Shown here in pieces: positions 1 through 9,309 of a DNA stretch of 64,000 nt. The DNA is from Alphaproteobacteria bacterium (lineage in GTDB: Bacteria; Pseudomonadota; Alphaproteobacteria; Thalassobaculales; Thalassobaculaceae): assembly GCA_024742275.1 (NCBI GenBank), contig JANSYS010000005.1, positions 175,727-239,726 on the forward strand, given 5' to 3'. Made by a program: the position numbers and the translations under genes. Numbering within the stretch: the first letter of the stretch is position 1; each line of letters opens with the position of its first letter. The notes under the pieces are model-generated. The model was given only the letters and a program-made list of their open reading frames with translations, was not told the origin of the DNA and ran no database searches.

Positions 1-222
1 TTGTGCACGGCCGTGGAGCAGCGACGGGTCGAGTCCTCTATGTCTTCGGCCCTGCGGGTGTTCCTACTGACCTACTATCGTCACGCGGCGGAACAGTTCG
101 AGGCGTCGCCTGGCGGACAGCCGGGATTCGGGCAAGGCCCACAGGCGGCCTTCCCAGGGTCGCTCGACAGCACCCTGGATCGCTTCCACGCCGAACAGAA
201 GCGGGCCGCAGGCAAGGACTGA
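1..222 (+). CDS. C-terminal fragment or small hypothetical protein
   Basis: An open frame runs from the first base of the window to a TGA at 220-222, so it may be the tail of a gene that begins upstream. An internal ATG at 40 could also start a protein of about 60 residues. The visible sequence is polar, with a short hydrophobic patch (LRVFLLTYY) followed by a Gly/Gln/Pro-rich stretch and a charged end. I recognise no family. It runs opposite to the next gene. Confidence 0.35.
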   Translation: MCTAVEQRRVESSMSSALRVFLLTYYRHAAEQFEASPGGQPGFGQGPQAAFPGSLDSTLDRFHAEQKRAAGKD

Positions 223-342
223 TCGGCCGGCGCCAATTGAGTGCCCGGGGTGAACTGTTCAGGACGGATCGTGCTGGGCGGATTGGGATCGGCGGATCAC
301 TCTAGCGGACTCGCGCCGGTTGGCACGGAAACCGTTGCGCCG

Positions 343-1230
343 TCACCAGGAAAGCCGCGCCGCGACATGCGTCGGCACCGCCCCCGGTTCCGCCAGGAAG
401 CTCTCCAAAGCCGAGATATCGAGGTCGGTGCCCTTCAATAGACGCTCGTGATGGATGCCGTCGGCGAGCAGCAGCGAGGCCATCCCTGCCGCTTCTGCTC
501 CCGCTATGTCGGTGTCCCGGTTGTCCCCGACCATGATCAGACGCTCCAACGGGAGTTGCAGAAGCTCGGCGGCCCGTACAAAGACCGGAACGTGCGGCTT
601 GCCGTGGTAGCGGACACTGCCGCCCAGGGCCTCGTAGCGCGCTGCAAGCGCCCCGGCATGGATCTTGCGCCTCCCCTGGTCGTAGACAGCGAGATCAGGG
701 TTGGCGCAGACCATCGGCAAGTCCCGCGCGGCAGCGGCCGCCAGCCGATCCTCGTAGACGTCCACCTGATCGAAATCGCCGGCCGGGCCGGCATTCAGAA
801 TCCAGTCCGCGTCGGATAGATCGTCGACCAGGGCGAAGCGTGTGCCGGGGAGGATGTCGCCGAACCTGTCTGGCGCAAACGTGTGGACCCTGTCACCAAG
901 CCCGGCGTGGAACGCGTCGAGGCCGTCAATCAGATGGCGCCGGGTCTCGCCGCCCGAGGTGATGACGACCGAATACAGGTCCGCCGACAACCCGAGACCG
1001 CTCAGCCGCTCCTCGACGACCATGGCCTGGCGGGGCGAATTCGACATGATAGCCACCGGTATTCCGCGCGCCACCAAGGCCTCCAGCACCGAGCGCGCGC
1101 CCTCGAAGACCGCGCCACCGTCGTAGATCGTTCCCCAGACGTCGAGGATCCAACCGTCGTATCGCCCGGCCAGCCCGGCGACGCCTTCGTTCAGCACCTC
1201 GGCGTGCGACCCGGTCCCTGTGACGGACAT
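343..1230 (-). CDS. HAD-superfamily class IIA hydrolase, TIGR01459 type
   Basis: Predicted cytosolic sugar-phosphate or nucleotide-type phosphatase of 295 residues. The N-terminal motif LDVWGTIYDG (Asp30 as nucleophile) carries Trp at the usual second Asp position, as is typical of the TIGR01459 subfamily of alphaproteobacteria. The Ser motif is AIMSNSPR. A Lys (HGKPH) and the C-terminal MVGDNRDTDIAGA motif bind phosphate and magnesium. Length and motif order match class IIA HAD proteins with a mid-chain cap. The ATG at 1230 is the first start in the frame. The EAL gene lies just upstream on the same strand, so the two may be cotranscribed. The substrate cannot be told from sequence. Confidence 0.85.
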   Translation of the reverse strand: MSVTGTGSHAEVLNEGVAGLAGRYDGWILDVWGTIYDGGAVFEGARSVLEALVARGIPVAIMSNSPRQAMVVEERLSGLGLSADLYSVVITSGGETRRHLIDGLDAFHAGLGDRVHTFAPDRFGDILPGTRFALVDDLSDADWILNAGPAGDFDQVDVYEDRLAAAAARDLPMVCANPDLAVYDQGRRKIHAGALAARYEALGGSVRYHGKPHVPVFVRAAELLQLPLERLIMVGDNRDTDIAGAEAAGMASLLLADGIHHERLLKGTDLDISALESFLAEPGAVPTHVAARLSW

Positions 1231-1255
1231 ATCTGACTCTCTCGGTTGTAGCGGC

Positions 1256-2350
1256 CTACTGCTTGTCGACCAGCGGGCGGGGCTCGCCGAAAAGGTACCC
1301 CTGGCCGAAATCGACCTTCAACTCCAGCAGATCCAAGAGCATGTCCTCGCTCTCGATCTTTTCCACAATCAGATCCATGGCATTGCGGTCGAGCGCGCCC
1401 TTGAACGAGCGCATGTCGAGCACCGGATCCTCGCCGCGGGCCATCTCGTGTAGCAGATGGGCGTTGACCTTCACGTAGCGGAAACCCTGGCGCGCCAGGT
1501 CTTCTAGGTCGAGGTTCAAGTCGTGAACCTGATCGAGCGAGAACCGGTAGCCGACGCCGCGCAACCGTTGCAGGTTCATTCGAGTGATGTAGTCCTCCGC
1601 GGCGATGCTCGAATAATCGAACTCGAAGACCAGCGTTTCGGCGAGTTGCCGGTTCTCGGCCATGAAGGTGATGAAATCCTGGAAGAAATCGACGTCGGTC
1701 AGCGATGCGTTGGAAATATTGCAGAAGAACCCGACGTCGAGATGGTCCCGCCGCGCGCGACGCACCAGTTGAACGCAGCGGACCAGAAGAAGGTTGTCGA
1801 TCGCCGCCACAAGCCCGGCCCGCTCGGCGACCGGAATGTACTGCTCAGGGGTGATGACCGAACCGTTCGGCAGAACGATGCGGGAGAAGCACTCGTAGAA
1901 GCGGCGCTTGCGCTGCGGCAGGCTGACGACCGGCTGCAGGTACAGCTCGACCGTCTCCTCGCGCAGCGCCTCCTCGATGGCCGCCAGCAGTGCCTCGCCG
2001 TCCATGGTGACGACGGCGGCGCCTCGCCGGCCGGTCGCCACGTCGCCGGGTTTGTCCGGGGCTGCGATCGCGGCCGTCGCTCCCCCGGCCTGCTCCTTGC
2101 GTTCGGCAAGTTGCTTGAGCAGTCCCTGCAGGACCTTCAATTCGCCGGACAAACGCTCCGCGTCCGGCAGATCGTCCATGCGGGCCCGCAGGGCCTCGAC
2201 CTCCGAGCGGGCGATCTCGGTTTCCTCCTGGATCAAGGCGACCCGCCGCACCACCTCCCGCAGGCGGCGTTCCGTCAACCCGGCCTTGAGCCGACTCGCG
2301 ACGGCGACCTGCAGCGAGAGCGCGATCCCAGCCAGCAGCACGAAGACCAC
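1256..2350 (-). CDS. TipF-like EAL-domain protein, probably a c-di-GMP receptor, 5' end disrupted
   Basis: The clean open frame begins at GTG 2350, but coding character continues upstream to a TAG at 2459-2461. That upstream part encodes a first membrane helix that pairs with the helix at residues 1-18 here. Order: two-helix membrane hairpin, charged coiled coil (about 20-85), linker, EAL domain (about 115-360). The EAL motif reads ECF and the canonical DDFG loop is DQVH, so catalysis is doubtful, although Lys of VKVNAHLL and the late Glu of VEKIESED remain. This architecture matches TipF of Caulobacter, a c-di-GMP-binding flagellar assembly factor. No ATG, GTG or TTG opens the upstream part, which suggests a frameshift near 2448. 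Confidence 0.75.
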   Translation of the reverse strand: MVFVLLAGIALSLQVAVASRLKAGLTERRLREVVRRVALIQEETEIARSEVEALRARMDDLPDAERLSGELKVLQGLLKQLAERKEQAGGATAAIAAPDKPGDVATGRRGAAVVTMDGEALLAAIEEALREETVELYLQPVVSLPQRKRRFYECFSRIVLPNGSVITPEQYIPVAERAGLVAAIDNLLLVRCVQLVRRARRDHLDVGFFCNISNASLTDVDFFQDFITFMAENRQLAETLVFEFDYSSIAAEDYITRMNLQRLRGVGYRFSLDQVHDLNLDLEDLARQGFRYVKVNAHLLHEMARGEDPVLDMRSFKGALDRNAMDLIVEKIESEDMLLDLLELKVDFGQGYLFGEPRPLVDKQ

Positions 2351-2520
2351 GGGGCCCGACGCGAGCGCATAGGTCTCCGCCGCCCAGGCGGCAGCGCCGG
2401 CGGCACCGAGGCAGATCAGGGCGACCAGGGTGTGACCGATTATGATCCGCTCCCTCGGCTAACCATCTGTCCGCGCCATTCCGTCGCCATTGATCCCTAC
2501 CGGGCTCACTCCCGCCGCGC

Positions 2521-3609
2521 TCATTTCTGCAGTCCTCTACCGTCGGCCAACTCCGCCGCATCGACCCCGATCGCGTCGCCGATGGTCTCGTGTCCGTCGG
2601 CTCTGAGACGGGAGGCCAGATCGTCGCGGATGCGGCGGAACAGTCCCGGACCATTATACACCAGGGCGGAGTATAGCTGCACGAGAGAGGCGCCGGCGCG
2701 GATCTTCGCGTAGGCGGCGTCGCCGCTCTCAACGCCGCCGACACCGACAAGAACCAGCCGGTCGCCGGCCAGAAGCCGGGCCCGCGCGAGAAGTCGCGTG
2801 GAGGGCGCGAACAGCGGCCTGCCGGACAGTCCGCCGGCCTCCGAGCGCGCCGCCGAGCGTAGCGACTCGGGACGGGCGACCGTCGTGTTGGAGATGATCA
2901 GCCCGGCCACACCCGAGCGCACCGCGGTCTCCACGATCGCCTCGAGTTGACCCTCTGCGAGGTCGGGCGCGATCTTGAGCAGAACCGGTGGGCCTGCCTC
3001 GCCGCAGGCGGACTGCCTGGCCAGCATGACGGTCTCCAGCAACCGCCCAAGCGCGCCTTCGCCTTGCAGATCGCGCAGCCCGGGTGTGTTCGGCGACGAG
3101 ACGTTGACCGTCAAGTAGTCGGCGAGCGGCGCCAGCATCCGCACGGCGTAGTCGTAGTCGTTCACCGGATCGGGCGTGTCCTTGTTCGCGCCGACATTCA
3201 CGCCGAGCACGCCGGTATGCCGCACATGGCCGGCCAGTCGCGCCGCAGCGGCGTCGAGGCCATCGTTGTTGAACCCGTTTCTATTGATCACCGCGGCGTC
3301 CTGCGGCAACCGGAACAGCCGCGGGCGCGGGTTGCCGGCCTGGGGACGCGGGGTGATCGTGCCAACCTCGACGGCGCCGACACCGAGCCGCAGCAGCGCC
3401 TGCCAGCACTCGGCGCTCTTGTCGAAACCGGCGGCCAGACAGATCGGGTGCGGAAAGCGCAAACCCAGCAGGGTCTGGGCCAGTTCGGGCGGCGACGGCG
3501 ACCGGTCGACGGGCCCGAGCCCGGCGGCGAGCGCCCGCACGGTGGCACGGTGGGCGGTTTCCGGGTCAAGGCCGCGCAACAGCGGCATCGCGAGATCGAA
3601 GACGGACAT
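2521..3609 (-). CDS. pyrD: Dihydroorotate dehydrogenase, quinone-dependent (class 2)
   Basis: Membrane-associated flavoenzyme that oxidises dihydroorotate to orotate and passes electrons to quinone, the fourth step of pyrimidine synthesis. The product has 362 residues, the class 2 length. An N-terminal helical segment ([15 protein letters not shown]) is the usual membrane/quinone module. FMN-site motifs follow: [19 protein letters not shown] and [15 protein letters not shown] with the catalytic Ser. Then come [17 protein letters not shown] and VGVGGVESG. The start is the ATG at 3609, from alignment to the family N-terminus. The frame stays open far upstream, but that part lies antisense to the aminotransferase gene and is not coding. 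Confidence 0.95.
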   Translation of the reverse strand: MSVFDLAMPLLRGLDPETAHRATVRALAAGLGPVDRSPSPPELAQTLLGLRFPHPICLAAGFDKSAECWQALLRLGVGAVEVGTITPRPQAGNPRPRLFRLPQDAAVINRNGFNNDGLDAAAARLAGHVRHTGVLGVNVGANKDTPDPVNDYDYAVRMLAPLADYLTVNVSSPNTPGLRDLQGEGALGRLLETVMLARQSACGEAGPPVLLKIAPDLAEGQLEAIVETAVRSGVAGLIISNTTVARPESLRSAARSEAGGLSGRPLFAPSTRLLARARLLAGDRLVLVGVGGVESGDAAYAKIRAGASLVQLYSALVYNGPGLFRRIRDDLASRLRADGHETIGDAIGVDAAELADGRGLQK

Positions 3610-3762
3610 GGCGCGAGACCGTAGTCGGTGCTCCGTCCGCTCACAAGCGTCAGTATCGGCGATCGTATCCATCGGCGACGGGAGCGTCCTGGCGCGTTGG
3701 CAAGCCCGCGCCGCGCGGGCTAATGTCGGAGCAATCAAGGACATCATCGACGGAGCTTTCCG

Positions 3763-4620
3763 ATGGCCACGCCCCCAAAGGCCTTTACCTACGTGGACCA
3801 GGATCAGTCCTGGCACGAGGGAAATCCCCTGGTAATGGGCCCGCTGACCCAGTCGACCTGGCTCGGCAGCCTGATCTTCGACGGCGCGCGTTTTTTCGAG
3901 GGAACGATGCCCGACGTAGACCGGCACTGCGCCCGCGCCTGTACCAGCGCGCGGAACATGCTGCTGGAGCCGAAGATCCGGCCGGAGGAGATGGTCGAGC
4001 TGGTCAAGGAGGGGGTGTCGAAGTTCTCCGGCGATACCGCGCTCTACATCAAGCCGATGTTCTGGGCCGACGGGGGGTGGATCTATCCCGACCCGGATAC
4101 AACGCGCTTCATGCTGACGATCTACGAGAGCCCTTTGCCGGAAGACACCGGTTTCAGCGTCAACATCTCCGACAAGATCCGACCGATGCCGTCGGCCGCG
4201 CCGGTCGACGCCAAGGCCGCCGCGCTCTACGCCAACGCGGGACGGGCGCTCAAGGCGGCGCACGAAGCGGGCTACGACAACTGCGTCGTGCTCGACCCGA
4301 TCGGGAACGTCGCCGAACTGGCCACCGCCAACCTGTTCTACGCCAAGGACGGAGAGGTCCACACGCCGATCCCGAACGGCACGTTCCTCAACGGCATCAC
4401 CCGTCAGCGCGTGATCAAGTTGCTGAGCAAGGCCGGCTACACCGTCCACGAGCGCGTGATCACAACGCGCGAGTTGATGGAGGCGGACGAGATCTTCTCC
4501 TGCGGCAATCACGGCAAGGTGATGTCGATCACCCGGATCGTCGACCGCGACCTGCAGCCCGGACCGATCAGCGCCAAGGCTCGCGAACTCTACTGGGCCT
4601 TCGCCCATGGCGACGCCTGA
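3763..4620 (+). CDS. Class IV PLP aminotransferase, branched-chain type
   Basis: Predicted cytosolic branched-chain amino acid aminotransferase (or a D-amino-acid-type relative) of 285 residues. The fold-type IV signature is clear: the motif around [12 protein letters not shown] supplies the Schiff-base Lys151. [10 protein letters not shown] (Glu185) and [13 protein letters not shown] match the cofactor and substrate loops. The N-terminal region [18 protein letters not shown] is the conserved BCAT entry. The start ATG at 3763 follows a GGAG-type site. The DUF1028 gene begins 15 bases after its stop and the lipoprotein overlaps that one, so the three probably form an operon. The exact amino acid preference is uncertain. 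Confidence 0.85.
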   Translation: MATPPKAFTYVDQDQSWHEGNPLVMGPLTQSTWLGSLIFDGARFFEGTMPDVDRHCARACTSARNMLLEPKIRPEEMVELVKEGVSKFSGDTALYIKPMFWADGGWIYPDPDTTRFMLTIYESPLPEDTGFSVNISDKIRPMPSAAPVDAKAAALYANAGRALKAAHEAGYDNCVVLDPIGNVAELATANLFYAKDGEVHTPIPNGTFLNGITRQRVIKLLSKAGYTVHERVITTRELMEADEIFSCGNHGKVMSITRIVDRDLQPGPISAKARELYWAFAHGDA

Positions 4621-4635
4621 GGGGACGGCCCGGCC

Positions 4636-5316
4636 ATGACCTTCACCGTAGGCGGGGTATGCCGACGCACCGGCCAGTTCGGCACCGCGCTCTCCACCTC
4701 CTCGATCGGCGCCGGCGGGCGGTGTCCGCATGTCGCGCCGGGCCTCGGCCTGGTCGTGACCCAGGCCCGGACCGATCCGCGGCTCGGCCCTATCGGACTG
4801 GACCTGTTGCGGGCCGGCCGCAGTGCGGCGGAGACCGTGTCCGGCATCGTCGCCTCGACGCCGCACGGCGCCTGGCGGCAGATTGGCGCCCTGACCGCCG
4901 ACGGCGACTCTGCCGTGTTCACCGGCGGCAGTTGCGCCCAACCGGCGGACGGCCTGGTGCTGGGAGACGGCTTCGTGATCGGCAACTGGGTGAAGAGCGA
5001 GGCGGTGCTCGCCGCCATCGCCGCCGGCTTCGAGACCGACCCGATGGGCGAACTCGCCGACAGGCTGCTCCAGGGGATCGAGGACGGCGAAGCCGCCGGG
5101 GGTGAACTCGACCCGCTGCAATCGGCCGCTCTCGTCGTCTGCGACCCCGCCTATACCTTCCCGACCGTCGACCTGCGGATCGACAATTCACCGACCCCGA
5201 TCGCCGATCTGCGGCGCACCTGGAACCGCTGGCGCGAGATCATGGACGGTTACCTGCTGCGCGCCGTCGATCCGGCCGCCGCCCCCGACACCCGAAGCCT
5301 GGAAGGTCACGCATGA
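4636..5316 (+). CDS. DUF1028 family protein
   Basis: 226 residues. The N-terminal [19 protein letters not shown], followed by a Ser-rich turn and [23 protein letters not shown], is the hallmark of DUF1028. This family has an Ntn-hydrolase-like fold and no settled substrate. The middle part has FTGGSC and a conserved VIGNWV. It sits 15 bases after the aminotransferase, and its TGA overlaps the ATG of the lipoprotein (ATGA at 5313-5316), which indicates translational coupling. Members are often found beside amino-acid and peptide catabolism genes, in line with an amidohydrolase role, but that role is inference. Confidence 0.85.
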   Translation: MTFTVGGVCRRTGQFGTALSTSSIGAGGRCPHVAPGLGLVVTQARTDPRLGPIGLDLLRAGRSAAETVSGIVASTPHGAWRQIGALTADGDSAVFTGGSCAQPADGLVLGDGFVIGNWVKSEAVLAAIAAGFETDPMGELADRLLQGIEDGEAAGGELDPLQSAALVVCDPAYTFPTVDLRIDNSPTPIADLRRTWNRWREIMDGYLLRAVDPAAAPDTRSLEGHA

Positions 5317-5645
5317 GAACCGCCCGCCGCGCCGCACCTCGAGCCTGCGTCTTGGCCCTCGCCCTGCCGCTCGCGCTCGCCGCCTGCAGCGGATTGAACA
5401 CGGCCCGCCAGATGCCTCAGGAGGAAATCGCGGCGCTGTCAGACGAGGAGATCTGCGGCTATCTGGCCACTTTCGCCTACAAGCGCCGCATCCCGGACAC
5501 CTGGGAGGACGAGGCCGTACGGCGCGGCCTCACCCGCTGTATCGACGAGGGCATCAAGAAGCGGGCCGAGGACACGAAGCTCGACCGCGAAAAGCCGATC
5601 CTCTGTCCCCAGGGCAACGCCACCCAGGACTCCCGCTGCTGGTGA
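5313..5645 (+). CDS. Small putative lipoprotein
   Basis: 110 residues. An arginine-rich N-terminus is followed by a hydrophobic stretch (VLALALPLALAAC) that ends in a lipobox LAAC, so the mature protein would start at the Cys and be anchored by lipid. The mature part is short, charged and partly helical (MPQEEIAALSDEEICGYLATF). It has three further cysteines, two of them near the C-terminus (LCPQ and a final RCW). The start codon overlaps the DUF1028 stop. I do not recognise a family. The cysteine pattern suggests a periplasmic disulphide. Confidence 0.75.
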   Translation: MRTARRAAPRACVLALALPLALAACSGLNTARQMPQEEIAALSDEEICGYLATFAYKRRIPDTWEDEAVRRGLTRCIDEGIKKRAEDTKLDREKPILCPQGNATQDSRCW

Positions 5646-5684
5646 GCGTCGGGAGACGGGCGGCGCGGCTGAACCGCGAAGGCC

Positions 5685-7280
5685 CTACGCCGCGAGCGTC
5701 TCGCCCTTCAGCGCCTTGTCGAGCAGGGTCACCGTCTCCTCCACCCCGTAGAGGGCGATGAAGGAGCCGAAGCGCGGTCCCTGCGACTGGCCGAGCAGGA
5801 TCTCGTACAGCGCCTTGAACCAGTCGCGCAGGTTCTCGAACGCGTGGCGCTTTCCGACCTCGTAGACCTGGGTCTGCAGATCTTCGGCCGAGCTGTCCGC
5901 CGCCATGCCTTCAAGCACGCCCTTCAGATCCTCAAGCGCCGCCCGCTCCATATCGGTGGGTGCTCGGTACTCCTTCGCCGGGCGCACGAAGTCCTGGTAG
6001 TAGCGCACCGCATAGCCGATCAGCGTGTCGAGCAGCGGGTTCGCTTCCGGACTGGCGTCCGGGGCGTAGCGGCTGACATAACCCCAGACCACGCTCTTCT
6101 CCTCGGCATGGCAGACGCTGGCCAGATTCAGCAGCAGCGAGAAGGACAGACCGGACGTCTCCGGCGCCGGCGGCTGGCCGTGGTGGATGTGCCAGACCGG
6201 GTTCTCGATCCGCTTCTCCGTCTCCTCGTCCGGGAATTTGGCGAGGAAGGTCAGGTACTCGTCGACGGTCTTGGGAATCACGTCGAAATAGAGACGCTTG
6301 GCCCGGCGCGGCTGCTGGTACATGAACAGCGACAGGCTCTCGGGCGGGCCATAGGTCAGCCACTCCTCCACCGACAGGCCGTTGCCCTTCGACTTTGAGA
6401 TCTTCTGCCCGTCGGCGTCGAGAAACAGCTCGTAGTTGAAGCCCTCCGGCGCCGGACGGCCGAGGATCTTGGTGATCTGGGACGACAGCTTGACGGAGTC
6501 GATCAGGTCCTTGCCGGCCATCTCATAGTCGACGCCGAGGGCGTACCAGCGCATGGCCCAGTCGCACTTCCACTGCAGCTTGCAGCTCCCGCCGGTGACC
6601 GGGACGGTCATGCGCTCGCCGGTCTCCGGATCGTCGTAGGAGACGGTGCCGGCCTCCACGTCGCGATCGACGATCGGCACCTGCAGCACGTGGCCGGTGC
6701 GCGGGCAGACCGGCAGGAACGGCGAATAGGTGGCGCGCCGTTCCGGGCCGAGGGTCGGCAGCACGACGTTCGTCACCTTGTCGTAGTTCCGCAGCACCTG
6801 CAGCAGGGCGGCGTCGAACCGGCCGGACGTGTAGCACTCGGTCGCCGAGTAGAAATCGTACTCGAAGCCGAAGCTGTCGAGGAACCCGCGCAGTCGGGCG
6901 TTGTTGTGGTGGCCGAAACTCTCGTGGGTGCCGAACGGATCGGGGACACGGGTCAGCGGCTTGTGCAGGTGCGCCGCCATCGCCTCCTGGTTCGGAATGT
7001 TGGTCGGCACCTTGCGCAGCCCGTCCATGTCGTCGGAGAAGGCGACGAGCTTGGTCGGGATATCGCTCATCATCTCGAAGGCGCGGCGCACCATGGTGGT
7101 CCGGGCGACCTCGCCGAACGTGCCGATATGCGGCAGGCCGGACGGGCCGTAGCCGGTCTCGAACAGCACGAAGCCTTTCTCCGGCGGGGCGTCCTTGTAC
7201 CGCTCGACCAGTTTGCGCGCCTCCTCGAACGGCCAGGCGCGGGCGTTCGTGGCGAGGGCGTTCAACGGATCGGCGGACAT
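5685..7280 (-). CDS. lysS: Lysyl-tRNA synthetase, class I
   Basis: Charges tRNA-Lys with lysine in the cytosol. This is the class I form (archaeal and alphaproteobacterial), not the common class II enzyme: it has PHIGTFGE as the HIGH-type motif and KISKSKGNG as the KMSKS loop in a Rossmann catalytic domain, followed by a helical C-terminal anticodon domain. It has 531 residues, the usual class I length. I chose ATG 7280 because AAGGAG lies just before it. An in-frame upstream ATG at 7319 has no such site and would add 13 residues. It is transcribed alone, since a terminator for the next gene upstream lies at 7318-7351. Confidence 0.95.
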   Translation of the reverse strand: MSADPLNALATNARAWPFEEARKLVERYKDAPPEKGFVLFETGYGPSGLPHIGTFGEVARTTMVRRAFEMMSDIPTKLVAFSDDMDGLRKVPTNIPNQEAMAAHLHKPLTRVPDPFGTHESFGHHNNARLRGFLDSFGFEYDFYSATECYTSGRFDAALLQVLRNYDKVTNVVLPTLGPERRATYSPFLPVCPRTGHVLQVPIVDRDVEAGTVSYDDPETGERMTVPVTGGSCKLQWKCDWAMRWYALGVDYEMAGKDLIDSVKLSSQITKILGRPAPEGFNYELFLDADGQKISKSKGNGLSVEEWLTYGPPESLSLFMYQQPRRAKRLYFDVIPKTVDEYLTFLAKFPDEETEKRIENPVWHIHHGQPPAPETSGLSFSLLLNLASVCHAEEKSVVWGYVSRYAPDASPEANPLLDTLIGYAVRYYQDFVRPAKEYRAPTDMERAALEDLKGVLEGMAADSSAEDLQTQVYEVGKRHAFENLRDWFKALYEILLGQSQGPRFGSFIALYGVEETVTLLDKALKGETLAA

Positions 7281-7317
7281 CGGATCGGCTCCTTTCGAGC
7301 GGCGGGGCAATGGATGC

Positions 7318-7351
7318 AAAAAAGCGCGCGGAAGCTAGTGCTCCCGCGCGC
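7318..7351 (-). terminator. Intrinsic terminator of the glycine-rich protein gene
   Basis: A 12-bp stem (left arm 7324-7335, right arm 7340-7351, loop TAGT, one mismatch) is followed on the minus strand by six T residues (7323-7318). It lies 50 bases after the glycine-rich gene and directly before the lysS ribosome-binding site. It therefore ends that transcript before lysS. Confidence 0.85.
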
Positions 7352-7402
7352 CCGCGTCAATGTGAGTGCGGTGCGGTCAGTGCGATACGGACCTGCCGGG
7401 CG

Positions 7403-8623
7403 TCAGTCCCACTCGACGATCAGCCAGCCGCCAACGCCATTGGTGCCCTGTCTTTCGCCACCGGTCCCCTTTCCGCCGGCACCGCCGGCACCGTAGCCGA
7501 CGCCGCCATGGGCGGTTCCGGGCTTGTTGGAGGCCGCCCTGATGCTGGTGTCGCCGCCGATCACGATGCCGCCGCCACCGCCACCGCCGGATGCGTTCGC
7601 CGAGTTCGCGGCGCCCCCCGCCCCGGCGGAGATCGCAACTGACGTGAACTTCGCGAAGTCCTCATTAAACGACGTCCCCTCGCCGGCTCCGCCCGCCGGA
7701 AAAGGATTATGCCCGCCGGTCTCGCCATCGCTTCCATTGCTGCCGCCTGAGGCGGCGTCGCCACCGCCACCGGATCCCCCGTCCCCTCCCGCCTTATTGT
7801 TGCCGAGACCCCCCAGCCCGCCAAGAGCGTTTACCAGCGGCCCGAAGCCCGTCACGCCTCCGGACGTGCCCGTAGTGCCGGCCACGCCGCCGCCTCCGAC
7901 GGTCACAGAAATCAGTTGACCCGCCGTCAGAGTGAGTTCGGAGTAGGCCACGTTGCCGGATCCTCCAGCCCCGCCTTCGTCATTCGAGCCACCGCCCCCT
8001 CCGCCGATCGCCAGAACCCGGTAGGTGCCATTCTTCGGCACGGTGAAGTTACCGTCAGCCGTGAAGATCTGGTTCTTGGCAACTATTACGGCGGATGCGA
8101 TCATCGTCCAGGATTGCGTGGCCGTATTGCAGCCAACCACATAGACCTGCGCACCCTCATCGGCTGGCGCCACGCAGGTTTGCGGGCTGGAAGAGGTAAG
8201 ATTGATCGCCCCCTTAGGCATCGACTGACCGGAAGGTGTCGGCCAGGAGAACTCCTGGTTCGCACCGGTGCTGTTTGCGCAAAACCAAAGCCCCACCTTC
8301 TCGCCATCGGTCGGATGCGCGGTATCCACGTCCATGCAGTAGGTGTCGTCCACCCCGGCGCCGAAGGAGATGCGGGATCGGGTCGCCCCCTGGTTCAGAA
8401 GGGTCCAGGTCGGCGCCGTGTCGCACTGCACGGTTGTCAGCTCCGTGTCGGCGGACGGGGCCCCATCGAGACCGAGACAAAGTTGCGCGCCGCCGAACTG
8501 GATGGAGATTCGCCCGGACACACTATCGGCTGCTGCCGGCAGCGTGTACGCCGCCATCATAGCCACGGCAATCGCGGCGAGCCGGCGCAGACGCGAGAGG
8601 TCAAAAGAGAGGTTTTGCTTCAC
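7403..8623 (-). CDS. Secreted protein: ricin-type lectin domain plus glycine-rich domain
   Basis: 406 residues from GTG 8623, which has GGGAG six bases upstream. The reading frame continues upstream without a better start. A signal peptide (basic start, then a hydrophobic LAAIAVAMMAAYTLPAAA core, cleavage near residue 33) is followed by a ricin-B-like beta-trefoil segment (about 35-170). That segment has paired cysteines, a QSW repeat motif and CLGLDG/CMDVD repeats. The rest (about 180-406) is a glycine-rich domain opening with FTVPKNGTYRVLAIGGGGG, as seen in phage tail and surface proteins. It probably acts outside the cell as an adhesin or carbohydrate-binding factor. It stands alone, with its own terminator. 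Confidence 0.8.
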   Translation of the reverse strand: MKQNLSFDLSRLRRLAAIAVAMMAAYTLPAAADSVSGRISIQFGGAQLCLGLDGAPSADTELTTVQCDTAPTWTLLNQGATRSRISFGAGVDDTYCMDVDTAHPTDGEKVGLWFCANSTGANQEFSWPTPSGQSMPKGAINLTSSSPQTCVAPADEGAQVYVVGCNTATQSWTMIASAVIVAKNQIFTADGNFTVPKNGTYRVLAIGGGGGGSNDEGGAGGSGNVAYSELTLTAGQLISVTVGGGGVAGTTGTSGGVTGFGPLVNALGGLGGLGNNKAGGDGGSGGGGDAASGGSNGSDGETGGHNPFPAGGAGEGTSFNEDFAKFTSVAISAGAGGAANSANASGGGGGGGIVIGGDTSIRAASNKPGTAHGGVGYGAGGAGGKGTGGERQGTNGVGGWLIVEWD

Positions 8624-8879
8624 CGGTTGCTCCCATTCGTTGATCGCCCGAACGGTTTTGGTCGGACGCTTGTGTGGAAAAACCGTCCGTCGCCGATCCG
8701 CAGGGCTCCGGTTCCCACAAGATGTGGAGGGCAACACGGCCTGCGGGATCGCAAAGAGCAGTCGTGCCGCCCCTCAATCAAGCACGGGTCTACGAAAGCT
8801 CCTCCTCCGAGAGAGCCTTCACGACAAATGGTGGAAAGTCAACTTCAGGCACTTCTAGCCCGAACGCTCGACACCCAGG

Positions 8880-9302
8880 TCAGACCAGGCGCTTCAGCAT
8901 CTCCAGGAAGCGTTTGCGCTCTCCGGCATCCAGCGGCTCCAGCGTCCGTTCGGTCACCCGCGCTCCAAGCTCGGTGGCATCGCGCACCAGCGTCTTGCCA
9001 TCGTCCGACAGGCACAACTTCGTGCGCCGCTTGTCGTCCGGGTCCGGCTCGCGGGTGATCAGGCCGCGTTCCTCCAGGCGGCGGATCACGCCCTGGATCG
9101 TCGCCGGATCCATCGCCGTCATCCGACCGAGGGCGTTCTGACTGGCCGACCCCTCTTCCGCCAGCATCGCCAGCGCCGCCCATTGGGTCGGCGTCAGCCC
9201 GGCATCCTCGAACGTCTCCAGAAAGATCTGGGTGGCGCGCTGGTGGGCCCGGCGCAGCAGGTGGCCGATCTGCTCCTGCAGAACGTAGTCGCGGCCGGCC
9301 AC
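8880..9302 (-). CDS. MarR-family transcriptional regulator
   Basis: 140 residues with a winged helix-turn-helix. Helices around LTPTQWAALAMLAEEGSASQNAL and a recognition part with MDPATIQGVIRRLEERGLI lead to the wing EPDPDDKRRTKLCLSD, the standard MarR layout. It would act as a dimeric DNA-binding repressor that responds to a small ligand. The start is GTG 9302, only seven bases after the aspS stop, with a G-rich site inside the end of aspS, so it is cotranscribed with aspS. Its targets are not evident from the neighbours. Confidence 0.9.
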   Translation of the reverse strand: MAGRDYVLQEQIGHLLRRAHQRATQIFLETFEDAGLTPTQWAALAMLAEEGSASQNALGRMTAMDPATIQGVIRRLEERGLITREPDPDDKRRTKLCLSDDGKTLVRDATELGARVTERTLEPLDAGERKRFLEMLKRLV

Positions 9303-9309
9303 CGCCCCG

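Noticed and set aside
2521..5121. Very long minus-strand frame of 866 codons
   Set aside because: Only the first-listed third at 2521-3609 is pyrD. The rest runs antisense to the aminotransferase and DUF1028 genes and has the composition of a GC-rich shadow frame.
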